Source: Planctomycetota bacterium (lineage in GTDB: Bacteria; Planctomycetota; Planctomycetia; Pirellulales; Pirellulaceae). From it: DNA of 12,735 nucleotides. Below, one piece after another: positions 1 through 6,280 of this stretch (its first letter is position 1; the number at the start of each line of letters is the position of its first letter). The stretch covers positions 1 through 12,735 of the forward strand of contig JAHWKS010000051.1 in NCBI GenBank assembly GCA_019347795.1. The letters run 5' to 3'. The position numbers and the translations under genes were made by a program. Below the pieces are notes generated by a model. The model was not told where the DNA came from, did no database searches, and worked only from the letters and a program-made list of their open reading frames with translations.

Positions 1-351
1 GACCCGTCGGTCGGGTACCTGCCGGTGACCGGCACCCTCGAGGCCTTCGCGCCTGCGTCGGGACCAGGGGTGCGGTGGGACACCGGCGTCACCGAGGGTG
101 ACCTGATCTCGGTCCACTACGACCCGATGCTCGCCAAGGTCGTCGGCCACGGTCCGACGCGCGCCGAGGCCGCAGCCAGCCTGGCTCGGGCGCTCGACGA
201 CACCGTCGTGCTCGGCGCCACGACCAACCGCGACCTGCTCGTCGACGTGCTCCGCGACCCGACCTTCCTGTCGGGGGACACCACGACCGCCTACCTCGAG
301 GAGCGCTACCCAGACGACGGAGCACGCCGGTTCCGGCCGACGCCGGCCGCC
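1..351 (+). CDS. Acyl-CoA carboxylase biotin-carboxylase subunit, C-terminal fragment (partial, foreign to rest of window)
   Basis: The frame is open from base 1, so the 5' end is cut by the window edge. The translation carries hallmarks of the biotin carboxylase C-terminal domain: GYLPVTGTLEAF near the start, then GVTEGDLISVHYDPMLAKVV (the conserved Y-DPML-K segment at about 103-141), an alternating RAEAAASLARAL helix, and the GATTNRDLLVDVL...GDTTTAYLEE segment at about 217-300. In acetyl/propionyl-CoA carboxylases this domain completes the ATP-dependent biotin carboxylation active site. The family would normally continue into a linker and a biotinyl (BCCP) domain with a lysine motif. Here, soon after about 310-351, the sequence becomes an unrelated planctomycete protein in the same frame. 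Third positions here are almost all C or G (GAC, GTC, CTC, ACC), unlike the sequence after 367 (CTA, AAA, TCA). The exact right boundary is uncertain (310-390). Family identity is firm; that it belongs to this genome is doubtful. Confidence 0.8.
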
Positions 352-1998
352 GAGTGGCTCGTGCTGCTAGCCGAACAGTCGCCGAAATCAAACCAGCGAA
401 CGAGGGTGGATGTGCTGGCGGACGGGGAGCTGATCGCGCAGTGGGAAGTCCCGCCTTTCACGAGCGATCCATTGCAGCGGCAGCCGCTGGTCGTATCGCT
501 GGCGCCATTCCACACGGCAAGCGACGAGCCGGTGCGGCTGGAGATCGTGCAGTCGCCGACGAATGAGGAATCGCCGGTGATCTGGCGCACCGCAGTGATC
601 TCCGATCGCTCGCCGACGCTGCTGCGGTTGCTCGACGATGAGGGCGAGTTCAGGGTCGCCGACGGCGCCGAGGAAACCTCCATCGCCTGGGACACGAGCA
701 ATCGTCACTCCGGCGAGCGGGCGGTCCAGATCCAAAGCCCCGGGCGATACACGCTGGCGTTGCCGCAGGAAGCGGCGATCCGCGAGCGGCCGGGACTCAG
801 CGAGTATCGATTCATCCGCTTCGCGTTTCGCAAAGGCGGAAAGGGGCGCGTGGCGGTCGAACTGGAACGCCGCGAAGAAGGCGCCCCGCCGATTCGCTAC
901 GACGCGGGGCTGGGCGAGCCGAGCTACGGATCCGCCGCCCGCGTGTGGAGCCTGGAGTTGCCGAATGAGTGGATCGTCATGACGCGCGATCTGTACAAGG
1001 AGTTCGGCAAGGCTGACGTGCGCGCCCTGACGTTGAGCGTTCCGGACGGCGAACAAGCGTGGTTCGATCACATTTACCTGGCGCGGACCGAGAAGGATTT
1101 GGAAGCGATCCCCGCGACTCGCTCGCCGGACGCGGTCAACCAGGAAGCACGGCGGGAGCTGGCGAAGAACGTCCTCGACCGCATCGTTCCGGCGACGGTG
1201 GCGATCGATTACGACGACGGCCGGTTCTCCACCGGCGTGTTGGTCAGTCGTGAAGGGGACGTGCTCACCGCCGGTCACGCCGTCGTCGGCCCCGGCAAAG
1301 ACGCGACGGTGCTGCTCCGCGACGGCCGCCGCTTGAAGGCGAAGACGCTCGGCGTGGCCCGCGATCTTGACTTGGGCCTGGTGCGGATCGAGGAGAAGGA
1401 GGAATGGCCGGTCATCGAATTGGGCGATGCCCGCAACCTATCGAGCGATCAGCTTTATCTGGGCGCGGCGCATCGGGAGCGGGTCGAGTCGCAGGAGGCG
1501 CCGGCCGCACACATCGTTGGAATCCAGCGGGTCTTGGACGGCGTGATCTGGACCGACTTTGCATTGGACGACTGGTCCTCGGGCGGTCCGCTCGTGGACA
1601 GGGACGCCCGGCTGGTGGGCGTTCACCGCGGCGAAAGTTATTTCGGCGGCTTTCGCTTCACGCAGCTAGTTGACATCCACAACACCCTCGCGAAGATGCG
1701 GAACGGCGAGGTTTGGGGCGAGTGGCCCGCCGGCTCGGGACCGATGATGGGCGTGCACGTCGAGTCGGTCCCCGGCGGATGCCGCGTCACCGAAGTCTAT
1801 TCCGAGACGCCTGCGGTCGAGGCCGGCGTGCAGAAGGGGGATCGGGTGGTGAAGATCGGCGGACAACCGGTTCGTCATCTGGACGACATTTATGCGGCGC
1901 TGGCGGACAGGAACGCCGGGCAATCGGTCGCCCTGGAGCTGCGTCGCGGCAGCGAAACCGTCAGCGCCAATGTGGGGCTGATTCCCCGCACGCCGTGA
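352..1998 (+). CDS. Trypsin-like serine protease with C-terminal PDZ domain and N-terminal beta-rich module (5' end missing)
   Basis: The true start is not present, because the frame comes out of the foreign biotin-carboxylase sequence; the left limit is approximate. Visible regions are a beta-rich segment (EWLVLLAEQSP onward, 352-640) and a second beta-sandwich-like module (about 655-1095) ending WIVMTRDLYKEFG...AWFDHIYLART, a module I associate with planctomycete surface proteins. Next come a trypsin/HtrA-like domain (about 1165-1700) and a PDZ domain (about 1744-1990; GVHVESV, GVQKGDRVVKIGG). The catalytic triad is complete: His in TAGHAV (codon 1276), Asp in DLDLGLVRI (codon 1369) and Ser in WSSGGPL (codon 1579). 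The usual GNSGG before the Ser is WSSGG, so the oxyanion-hole side is atypical. HtrA-type proteases act in the cell envelope on misfolded or specific substrates; the substrate here is unknown. The signal peptide, if any, is lost. It ends at TGA 1996-1998, convergent with the gene at 2138. Confidence 0.78.
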   Translation, partial: EWLVLLAEQSPKSNQRTRVDVLADGELIAQWEVPPFTSDPLQRQPLVVSLAPFHTASDEPVRLEIVQSPTNEESPVIWRTAVISDRSPTLLRLLDDEGEFRVADGAEETSIAWDTSNRHSGERAVQIQSPGRYTLALPQEAAIRERPGLSEYRFIRFAFRKGGKGRVAVELERREEGAPPIRYDAGLGEPSYGSAARVWSLELPNEWIVMTRDLYKEFGKADVRALTLSVPDGEQAWFDHIYLARTEKDLEAIPATRSPDAVNQEARRELAKNVLDRIVPATVAIDYDDGRFSTGVLVSREGDVLTAGHAVVGPGKDATVLLRDGRRLKAKTLGVARDLDLGLVRIEEKEEWPVIELGDARNLSSDQLYLGAAHRERVESQEAPAAHIVGIQRVLDGVIWTDFALDDWSSGGPLVDRDARLVGVHRGESYFGGFRFTQLVDIHNTLAKMRNGEVWGEWPAGSGPMMGVHVESVPGGCRVTEVYSETPAVEAGVQKGDRVVKIGGQPVRHLDDIYAALADRNAGQSVALELRRGSETVSANVGLIPRTP

Positions 1999-2014
1999 GA
2001 TTGAGGAGCGAAGG

Positions 2015-2041
2015 GCCAAGGGGTCGAGCGCCAAGGGGTCG
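2015..2041. repeat. Two-copy 15-bp tandem repeat in the convergent intergenic region
   Basis: The 12-mer GCCAAGGGGTCG occurs at 2015-2026 and again at 2030-2041, a period of 15 bases. The second copy runs directly into the left arm of the larger inverted repeat at 2035. It may be an ancestral duplication of the edge of that element. Confidence 0.6.
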
Positions 2042-2108
2042 GGGAGGTTTTTCGGCCAAGCCAGTTGCGATGCGGCAATATCCATGGCCGAAAAACCACC
2101 CCGACCCC
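2035..2108. repeat. 24-bp inverted repeat between convergent genes (possible bidirectional terminator or dispersed element)
   Basis: The left arm at 2035-2058 (starts GGGGTCGGGG, ends TTTTTCGGCCA) pairs with the right arm at 2085-2108 (starts TGGCCGAAAAACC, ends CGACCCC), with a single mismatch in 24 bases. The 26-base loop (2059-2084) itself has a small TTGC...GCAA stem. The element fills most of the 139 bases between the stop of the protease-like gene (1998) and the stop of the membrane-protein gene (2138), where a terminator serving both strands would be expected. However, the T-run lies inside the stem rather than after it, so this is not a textbook intrinsic terminator. A small mobile or dispersed palindromic element is an alternative. 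The structure is seen directly; the role is inferred. Confidence 0.7.
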
Positions 2109-2137
2109 GCCGCGCGGGCACGCCGTTAGGCTGCACA

Positions 2138-3292
2138 TCACGCCGCCCGCTGCTGCTGCTTGTTCTGCTTGCGGAGGCGGCGCCGCTCGGCCTTGGAGAG
2201 TGCGGCCGGACGGTCCTCTTCTTCCTCGTCGGCGATTGCGAGCGTAGGCGACTTGCTCGCGGGCTTTGAATTCGCCACCGGCGCCGGTTTCTCGTCGGCT
2301 TTCTTCGAGGCCGTCTCTTCGAGGTCCGTCTTGGCCGCGCGTTTCTTCGCGGTGCGCGGCGCCGGCGTCTCGGCGGCAGCCTCCGCGGATGCGCGTCGCC
2401 TGGCGGCTTTCGCGCGCGGCCGCTTTTCCTTTCGTGGGCGAAGCATAAGTTCGCCGCGGGCCTCCAGGTGGACATACCGGCCGAACACCCCCACCGTCAG
2501 CAGCACGAAGACGTGCGCGATGAGCGCTGCGAGCGCGCCGCCGCCCGTCGTCCATGGCGCCGGCGCTTTCACAACACCCAGGGATAGCAACGCCACCGCC
2601 AGATAGCATGTCATCGCGGCCGCCAGGAGAGACAGGGCGCCGCGGGAGGGCTTGATCTCCCAAATCGATCGCACGCTGCACGCCGCCGCGACGGCGCCTA
2701 TCAGCAGCACGCGGATCAACGTCGCATGCGCCGGAATCCCGCAAAGGACGGCAACCAACTCTCCGGCCATTACGTCGAGCTTCGTCGCCGCGACAATGCT
2801 TCCCAGTCCCAACGCCGCAGCCAGCGTCAGCCAAAGACGATATGTTCCCTGGTAGTCATCATTGCGATGCCGGCGAATCAGAAACACCTGCACCGCCACG
2901 ATGCTCGCCCACGCCAACAGGAGCGATGCAAGCCAGGCGCCCAAACTCCCCCGGGCGGCCAACTCGAGCGGCGCGAAATCGACCTCCGGCAAACGCTCTT
3001 TCCATCCCGCGACGGCGACGTGGAGGTAGCCGAGCAATCCGACCGCCGCCGAACACGCTAAAAGCCACGCCCATAACGTCAGCCGGCGCGTCGGCAGGAG
3101 CGACGTGATGCGCGGCTGCGACTCTTCCCACGCCGCGCCGGCGTAACGGGACGGGGCGGGACTCTCGGTCTTCGCGCGCGAGCGCTTCGGCGCCGAGGAC
3201 GCCTCGTCCCCGGGCGCGGCATCGGCGGCGGACTCGTCCATCAGCACGCGCCGCCGCCGCTCATCACGCGATCCGTTCCTGCGAAAGTCCAT
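2138..3292 (-). CDS. Hypothetical six-helix membrane protein with long charged C-terminal tail
   Basis: I do not recognise a named family for this 384-aa protein. It has a hydrophilic, low-complexity N-terminus (1-68) and about six hydrophobic helices: residues 71-95, 117-139, 152-171, 179-206, 219-241 and 252-275. The largest inter-helix loop contains RRHRNDDYQGTYR. A soluble tail of about 110 residues (277-384) follows. It first alternates Lys/Arg/Ala blocks (RPRAKAARRR, TAKKRAAKTD), then has an acidic run (ADEEEEDRP) and a basic end (ERRRLRKQNKQQQRAA). The tail resembles histone-H1-like AK-rich segments in composition only. The ATG at 3292 is chosen because AGGA lies 7 bases upstream; Met18 (3241) is an alternative without a clear ribosome-binding site. 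It is transcribed leftward, downstream of the FAH-family gene, but separated from it by 117 bases with an inverted repeat, so co-transcription is uncertain. Real gene likely; function unknown. Confidence 0.75.
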   Translation of the reverse strand: MDFRRNGSRDERRRRVLMDESAADAAPGDEASSAPKRSRAKTESPAPSRYAGAAWEESQPRITSLLPTRRLTLWAWLLACSAAVGLLGYLHVAVAGWKERLPEVDFAPLELAARGSLGAWLASLLLAWASIVAVQVFLIRRHRNDDYQGTYRLWLTLAAALGLGSIVAATKLDVMAGELVAVLCGIPAHATLIRVLLIGAVAAACSVRSIWEIKPSRGALSLLAAAMTCYLAVALLSLGVVKAPAPWTTGGGALAALIAHVFVLLTVGVFGRYVHLEARGELMLRPRKEKRPRAKAARRRASAEAAAETPAPRTAKKRAAKTDLEETASKKADEKPAPVANSKPASKSPTLAIADEEEEDRPAALSKAERRRLRKQNKQQQRAA

Positions 3293-3307
3293 GACAACAT
3301 CCTGATC

Positions 3308-3373
3308 GCCCGACCCGTCAGCGAGGGAAGAACCCGAAGTCGCGCGTAGGGTCCCCTCGCTGACGCTTCGGGC
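3308..3373. repeat. Intergenic inverted repeat with GTCAGCGAGGG core (planctomycete-type repeat; possible terminator)
   Basis: The 20-base arms 3308-3327 and 3354-3373 are inverted copies with two mismatches. The inner 11 bases (GTCAGCGAGGG / CCCTCGCTGAC, 3317-3327 and 3354-3364) are perfect, with a 26-base loop. It sits just after the stop of the FAH-family gene (3410, leftward) and before the start of the next leftward gene (3292). From memory, intergenic elements with a GAAGCGT(C/A)AGCGAGGG core are common in Pirellulales-type planctomycete genomes. The stem could terminate the upstream transcript, but no T-run follows it. Confidence 0.65.
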
Positions 3374-3409
3374 TTCCTGTTGGAACCATCGGCGCCGCCG
3401 GCAGAGCCG

Positions 3410-4273
3410 CTACACCTCGGCGGTGACCGGGTTGCGCAAAGTTCCCAGCCGGTCGATTTCCACTTCCACCACGTCGCCCGGCTGGAGAAAAACCGGCGGC
3501 TTGCGAGCCATGCCCACCCCCGGCGGAGTGCCGGTGAACAGCACGTCCCCCGGCTCCAGCCGACAGACGGAGGAAATGTACGCCAGCAGCTTGGGAATCG
3601 AGAAGATCAGTTGTCGGGTCGAGGAGTCCTGCATCGTCCGGCCGCCGAGCCGCAGCCGAATGCCCAAATCGCCCGGATCGCCGACTTCATCGGCCGTCAC
3701 CAGGTGCGGCCCGAACGGGGCGAAGGTATCGAACGTCTTGCCCAACAGCCACTGCCGTCCCGGCTTGCCTAGTTGCCAATCTCGGGCGGAAACATCATGC
3801 CCGCAACAGTATCCGGCGACATGCTCCAGCGCCCGCTCCTCAGGAATGTGGCGGCCCCCCTCGCCGATCACCACCACCAACTCCGCTTCGTAATCGACCT
3901 GCTCGCTGAGCCGCGGCAGGACGATCGGGTCCTCGTGCCCGCAAACGCTGGTGGGGAATTTATTGAAGATGACCGGCTCCTCCGGCGGCGCCGCCCCGCT
4001 CTCCGCCGCATGATCGGCATAGTTCAGACCGACGCAGATCACCTTCCCCGGCCGCGGAACCGGCGCCAGCAGCTTGATCGGACGATCGGCGGAAAGAGGC
4101 GCGCCCGATTGCACCGCCCGCCGAGTCCGCTCCAACCCTTCCCGCCCCAGCGCGAGCAGCTCGCTCATCGCTGCGGGCAACTGCGGATCCGCCGAACTGA
4201 GATCGACATAGCCGTCGTCCCGCACCCCCGCGACGCGCGGCCCTGAGTCGCTTTGATAAGTCGCCAGTTGCAT
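3410..4273 (-). CDS. Fumarylacetoacetate hydrolase (FAH) family protein
   Basis: This 287-aa protein matches the usual size of the COG0179 group: 2-hydroxyhepta-2,4-diene-1,7-dioate isomerase, ureidoglycolate lyase-like and acylpyruvate hydrolase members. An N-terminal cap (1-70) precedes the catalytic beta-roll. Family signatures are KVICVGLNYADHAAE (77-91), PVIFNKFPTSV (100-110), VDYEAELVVVIG (126-137), GHDVSARDWQ (158-167), GKTFDTFAPFGPHLVT (178-193) and GDVLFTGTPPGVG (242-254). The likely Mg2+/Mn2+ ligands are Glu129, Glu131 and Asp160, and His88 is in the catalytic position. Such enzymes are cytosolic and cleave or hydrate keto-acid intermediates of aromatic or related catabolism; the substrate cannot be assigned from sequence. 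The ATG at 4273 is chosen because AGGAGG precedes it at good spacing; an open frame upstream to 4642 overlaps the next gene and lacks family sequence. It lies 32 bases after the upstream leftward gene, so an operon is likely. Confidence 0.93.
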   Translation of the reverse strand: MQLATYQSDSGPRVAGVRDDGYVDLSSADPQLPAAMSELLALGREGLERTRRAVQSGAPLSADRPIKLLAPVPRPGKVICVGLNYADHAAESGAAPPEEPVIFNKFPTSVCGHEDPIVLPRLSEQVDYEAELVVVIGEGGRHIPEERALEHVAGYCCGHDVSARDWQLGKPGRQWLLGKTFDTFAPFGPHLVTADEVGDPGDLGIRLRLGGRTMQDSSTRQLIFSIPKLLAYISSVCRLEPGDVLFTGTPPGVGMARKPPVFLQPGDVVEVEIDRLGTLRNPVTAEV

Positions 4274-4276
4274 GGA

Positions 4277-4284
4277 GCCCTCCT
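4277..4284 (-). promoter_or_regulatory. Shine-Dalgarno site of the FAH-family gene
   Basis: On the minus strand CAGGAGGGCTCC precedes ATG 4273, giving an AGGAGG-type core about 5-6 bases before the start. It lies in the 32-base gap after the upstream gene's stop. It fixes the start of the FAH gene and excludes the longer open frame. Confidence 0.75.
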
Positions 4285-4305
4285 GTTTGCGGCGCTCGTA
4301 AGGAG

Positions 4306-5817
4306 TCAATGAATGTGAATGGTGAGCGCGCCGCCGTTGTCGGCCAGTTCCGCGGGTGAATCGTTGATGCGGAAGTAGAGGACGCCGGTCGCGGGGGCGC
4401 GGATGGTGCGGCCCAGGCCGATGGCGCCCGGGTTGAGAAAGGCGGAGACGGATCCGTCGGTGAAGCCTTCGGCGCGGACCGTCCCCAGAAGCATTCCCAG
4501 CGGCAGGCCGTCGTGGTAGCGGATTGTTACGCCATTCGGCTCGCACCACCACGGTTGCGGCGTCTGGGCGACGGTGTAGCGGCCGCTCGCGGAGATGGTG
4601 TAGGAGCGGCCTTCCTCGACCTCCACGCCGGATGACTGCCACCCGCGATCGGCCGCCAGCGTGATCGTCGTTCCTTCAGGCGGCAACGGCGAGCCGGGAC
4701 CGTAGACGACGGCCGCGCGCGCGAGGTCGTATCCGTAGTCGATGTTGGCGACGAAAAGCTGCCACTCCTCCATCACCTTCGGCCACTCGGCGGCAAGCGA
4801 TTCTCGCAGCCTGGCGGAAAACTCCGGCTCATCGCGATGTACGTGCTCTTTCAGCGAGCGGAAGGCTTCCCGGGTTCGGGAATGACCGTCGAAAAACGCA
4901 GCCGCCGCCCACGACCAGCCGTACGGCGCCAGTTCCAGATGCGCCTGCGGTCCCATCTCGAAGACTTTGCCCAGGCTCAGGCCGCGATTGGCGGCGAAGT
5001 CGTCCTGCACGATCTTCACCCGGCCCCACATCGGCGCCTCCTCCCGCGTCTGCGGGAACCAGCCGAGCGTGAGCATCCCGTCTTCCCAGCGGTGCGTGCC
5101 GAGAAGCTCCGCCATTCCTTCCATGTACCACGGCGGTCCGGCGTCGCCGAGATGCGACTTCATGAAGCCGTGCACTCCCTCGTGCAGCAGCAGATGCCGG
5201 CGGTAGTAATCGCTCGGCTGCTCGTAGAGCCACACCTCATGACCGCGATTAAAGCCGTGCAGAAACGGCGGCAGATCCCCCGGCAACAAACCGGTGGCGG
5301 CGAAGGGCTCCTTCCGCTCCATCAAGTAGCCTCGCAGCCGCCAGTCCTCCGTATCTTCTGGATCGACGCCGAAGTACGCGCTCCACTGAGGAACCGCGAG
5401 ATCGAAAACCTGCGGCAACTCATCGATCGCCGGCTGCGGAGGAAGATCGGTATAAAGCGTGAGATGCGTCCCCTCGAGCTTCCGGATGCCCGCCGCAGCG
5501 AGGCGCGACTCATCGATGTCCGGAAGCGGCGGCGCGGCGAAGGGCGCCTCCCCCTCGGCCCGGCTCTCCTCATCCGTCTGCTGCAACAGGTCCGCCAGCG
5601 AACGCCGCCACTCCCGCTTCGGCGCATCCGCCTCGCTCTTCTTCGGCGCCTGCGACTCCGACTCCGAAACCGCCGGCGGCTCGCTTGCCGGTTTCGCGCC
5701 GACCGCGGCTTGCGGTTGCGGCGCCTCGGCCCGTCGCTCCGACGACCCGCCGCACCCGCCGCACGCGACCAATATCCCCAGCAGCGCCGACCTCAGGCAT
5801 TCCCGGTAATAATCCAT
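4306..5817 (-). CDS. Predicted lipoprotein: HEXXH metallopeptidase-like domain plus LecA-like C-terminal domain
   Basis: From the ATG at 5817 the protein has 503 residues. A short hydrophobic segment ends in a perfect lipobox, LVAC (16-19), so Cys19 is predicted to be lipid-anchored. Residues 20-100 are a Pro/Ala/Glu-rich linker. Residues 110-370 hold a zincin-like core: HEGVH at 212-216, followed by WYMEGMAELLG with Glu233 as likely third zinc ligand and Glu213 as general base. This is the gluzincin pattern (HEXXH...E) seen in peptidase-MA/DUF1570-type proteins. Residues 384-503 (GWQSSGVEVEEGRSYTISASG... LYFRINDSPAELADNGGALTI) resemble the PA-I galactophilic lectin (LecA) fold, a Ca2+-dependent galactose binder. 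A surface-anchored, sugar-targeted peptidase is therefore inferred; neither activity nor ligand is shown. The start is chosen for the lipobox; GAAGGG abuts the ATG, so the ribosome-binding site is poor. It is the first gene of a leftward group with the FAH-family gene 32 bases downstream. Confidence 0.82.
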   Translation of the reverse strand: MDYYRECLRSALLGILVACGGCGGSSERRAEAPQPQAAVGAKPASEPPAVSESESQAPKKSEADAPKREWRRSLADLLQQTDEESRAEGEAPFAAPPLPDIDESRLAAAGIRKLEGTHLTLYTDLPPQPAIDELPQVFDLAVPQWSAYFGVDPEDTEDWRLRGYLMERKEPFAATGLLPGDLPPFLHGFNRGHEVWLYEQPSDYYRRHLLLHEGVHGFMKSHLGDAGPPWYMEGMAELLGTHRWEDGMLTLGWFPQTREEAPMWGRVKIVQDDFAANRGLSLGKVFEMGPQAHLELAPYGWSWAAAAFFDGHSRTREAFRSLKEHVHRDEPEFSARLRESLAAEWPKVMEEWQLFVANIDYGYDLARAAVVYGPGSPLPPEGTTITLAADRGWQSSGVEVEEGRSYTISASGRYTVAQTPQPWWCEPNGVTIRYHDGLPLGMLLGTVRAEGFTDGSVSAFLNPGAIGLGRTIRAPATGVLYFRINDSPAELADNGGALTIHIH

Positions 5818-5968
5818 CCCTTCAGTCTGCGCACGACCGCATTCGTTTGCCAAGATGCATCCTTCGGTAAAGCGGCTGCGGTCGCCCCATGAAAAATCCC
5901 CCTCGCTTGAAGTGGGGCGGGCGCGATAAGATGAACATCCGCGGCAATCCACGGAAGGAGCGTGAAGC
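5818..5968. promoter_or_regulatory. Divergent intergenic region between lipoprotein and small membrane protein genes
   Basis: These 151 bases must hold the start signals for both divergent genes. A 7-base inverted repeat (CGCCCCA 5883-5889 / TGGGGCG 5913-5919) could be an operator or chance in this GC-rich DNA. On the plus strand TAAGAT (5927-5932) is a weak -10 candidate, but the TTGAAG upstream is only 14 bases away, so I do not call a promoter. AAGGAG (5955-5960) is the ribosome-binding site for the ATG at 5969. Confidence 0.4.
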
Positions 5969-6274
5969 ATGTCTCTCATGGACGGATGGAGCCTCGTGTT
6001 GTTGGCCGCGGCGGCCTATCTGGCGATCGCCGCGCTGGCGCGGATGATGCGGAGCCGATATCAGATGCTCATCGCCCGGCTTCGCCGCGAATGGCGTGTG
6101 GAGCAGGCCCGCAAGGTCGCCGAGGAGCGGCGCCAGCGCCGCGAAGAGCGAAAGCGGCTGCTCCGCGAGCAAATCCAAAAGCGCCTCCACGAGGCGGCCG
6201 AGGAGCAAGCGGCGAAAGAGGAAGCGGAAGCGGAAGCGGCGAAAGCCGAAGCTTCCAAAGAGAAAGCGGCCTAA
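5969..6274 (+). CDS. Small membrane-anchored coiled-coil protein, hypothetical
   Basis: This 101-aa protein has one N-terminal membrane helix (about residues 7-26, WSLVLLAAAAYLAIAALARM). A long, highly charged, probably coiled-coil helix follows, rich in Arg/Glu/Gln (about 28-80) and ending in an Ala/Glu/Lys repeat (EEAEAEAAKAEASKEKAA). The end is encoded partly by three perfect copies of GAAGCG (6221-6238). AAGGAG at 5955-5960, 8 bases before ATG 5969, gives a strong start signal, one of the clearest in the window, which supports a real gene. No known family recognised. By shape it could be a small envelope scaffold or a ribosome/division-associated membrane protein; that is speculation. A GC-rich hairpin separates it from miaB downstream. 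Confidence 0.7.
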   Translation: MSLMDGWSLVLLAAAAYLAIAALARMMRSRYQMLIARLRREWRVEQARKVAEERRQRREERKRLLREQIQKRLHEAAEEQAAKEEAEAEAAKAEASKEKAA

Positions 6275-6280
6275 GTCGCC

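Noticed and set aside
388..1278. 296-codon minus-strand open frame opposite the protease-like gene
   Set aside because: The opposite strand encodes coherent beta-rich and trypsin-like domains. The antisense sequence has no domain or start signal.
1..1998. A genuine bifunctional biotin carboxylase-protease
   Set aside because: The carboxylase part is only a domain fragment without a biotinyl domain, of different taxonomic flavour, and meets the protease abruptly. A chimeric join is simpler.
4274..4642. N-terminal extension of the FAH-family gene to 4642
   Set aside because: It overlaps the upstream gene's coding sequence, lacks family similarity, and a good ribosome-binding site marks ATG 4273.
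4837..5892. 351-codon plus-strand open frame opposite the lipoprotein gene
   Set aside because: Very Arg/Leu-rich shadow. The sense strand has a lipobox, a HEXXH motif and a lectin-like domain.
5907..5932. TTGAAG ... TAAGAT promoter for the small membrane protein gene
   Set aside because: The spacer is only 14 bases and the -10 matches consensus at four of six positions.
5818..5979. N-terminal extension of the lipoprotein gene to 5979
   Set aside because: It would hide the lipobox 70 residues inside the protein and would run across the start of the divergent gene at 5969.
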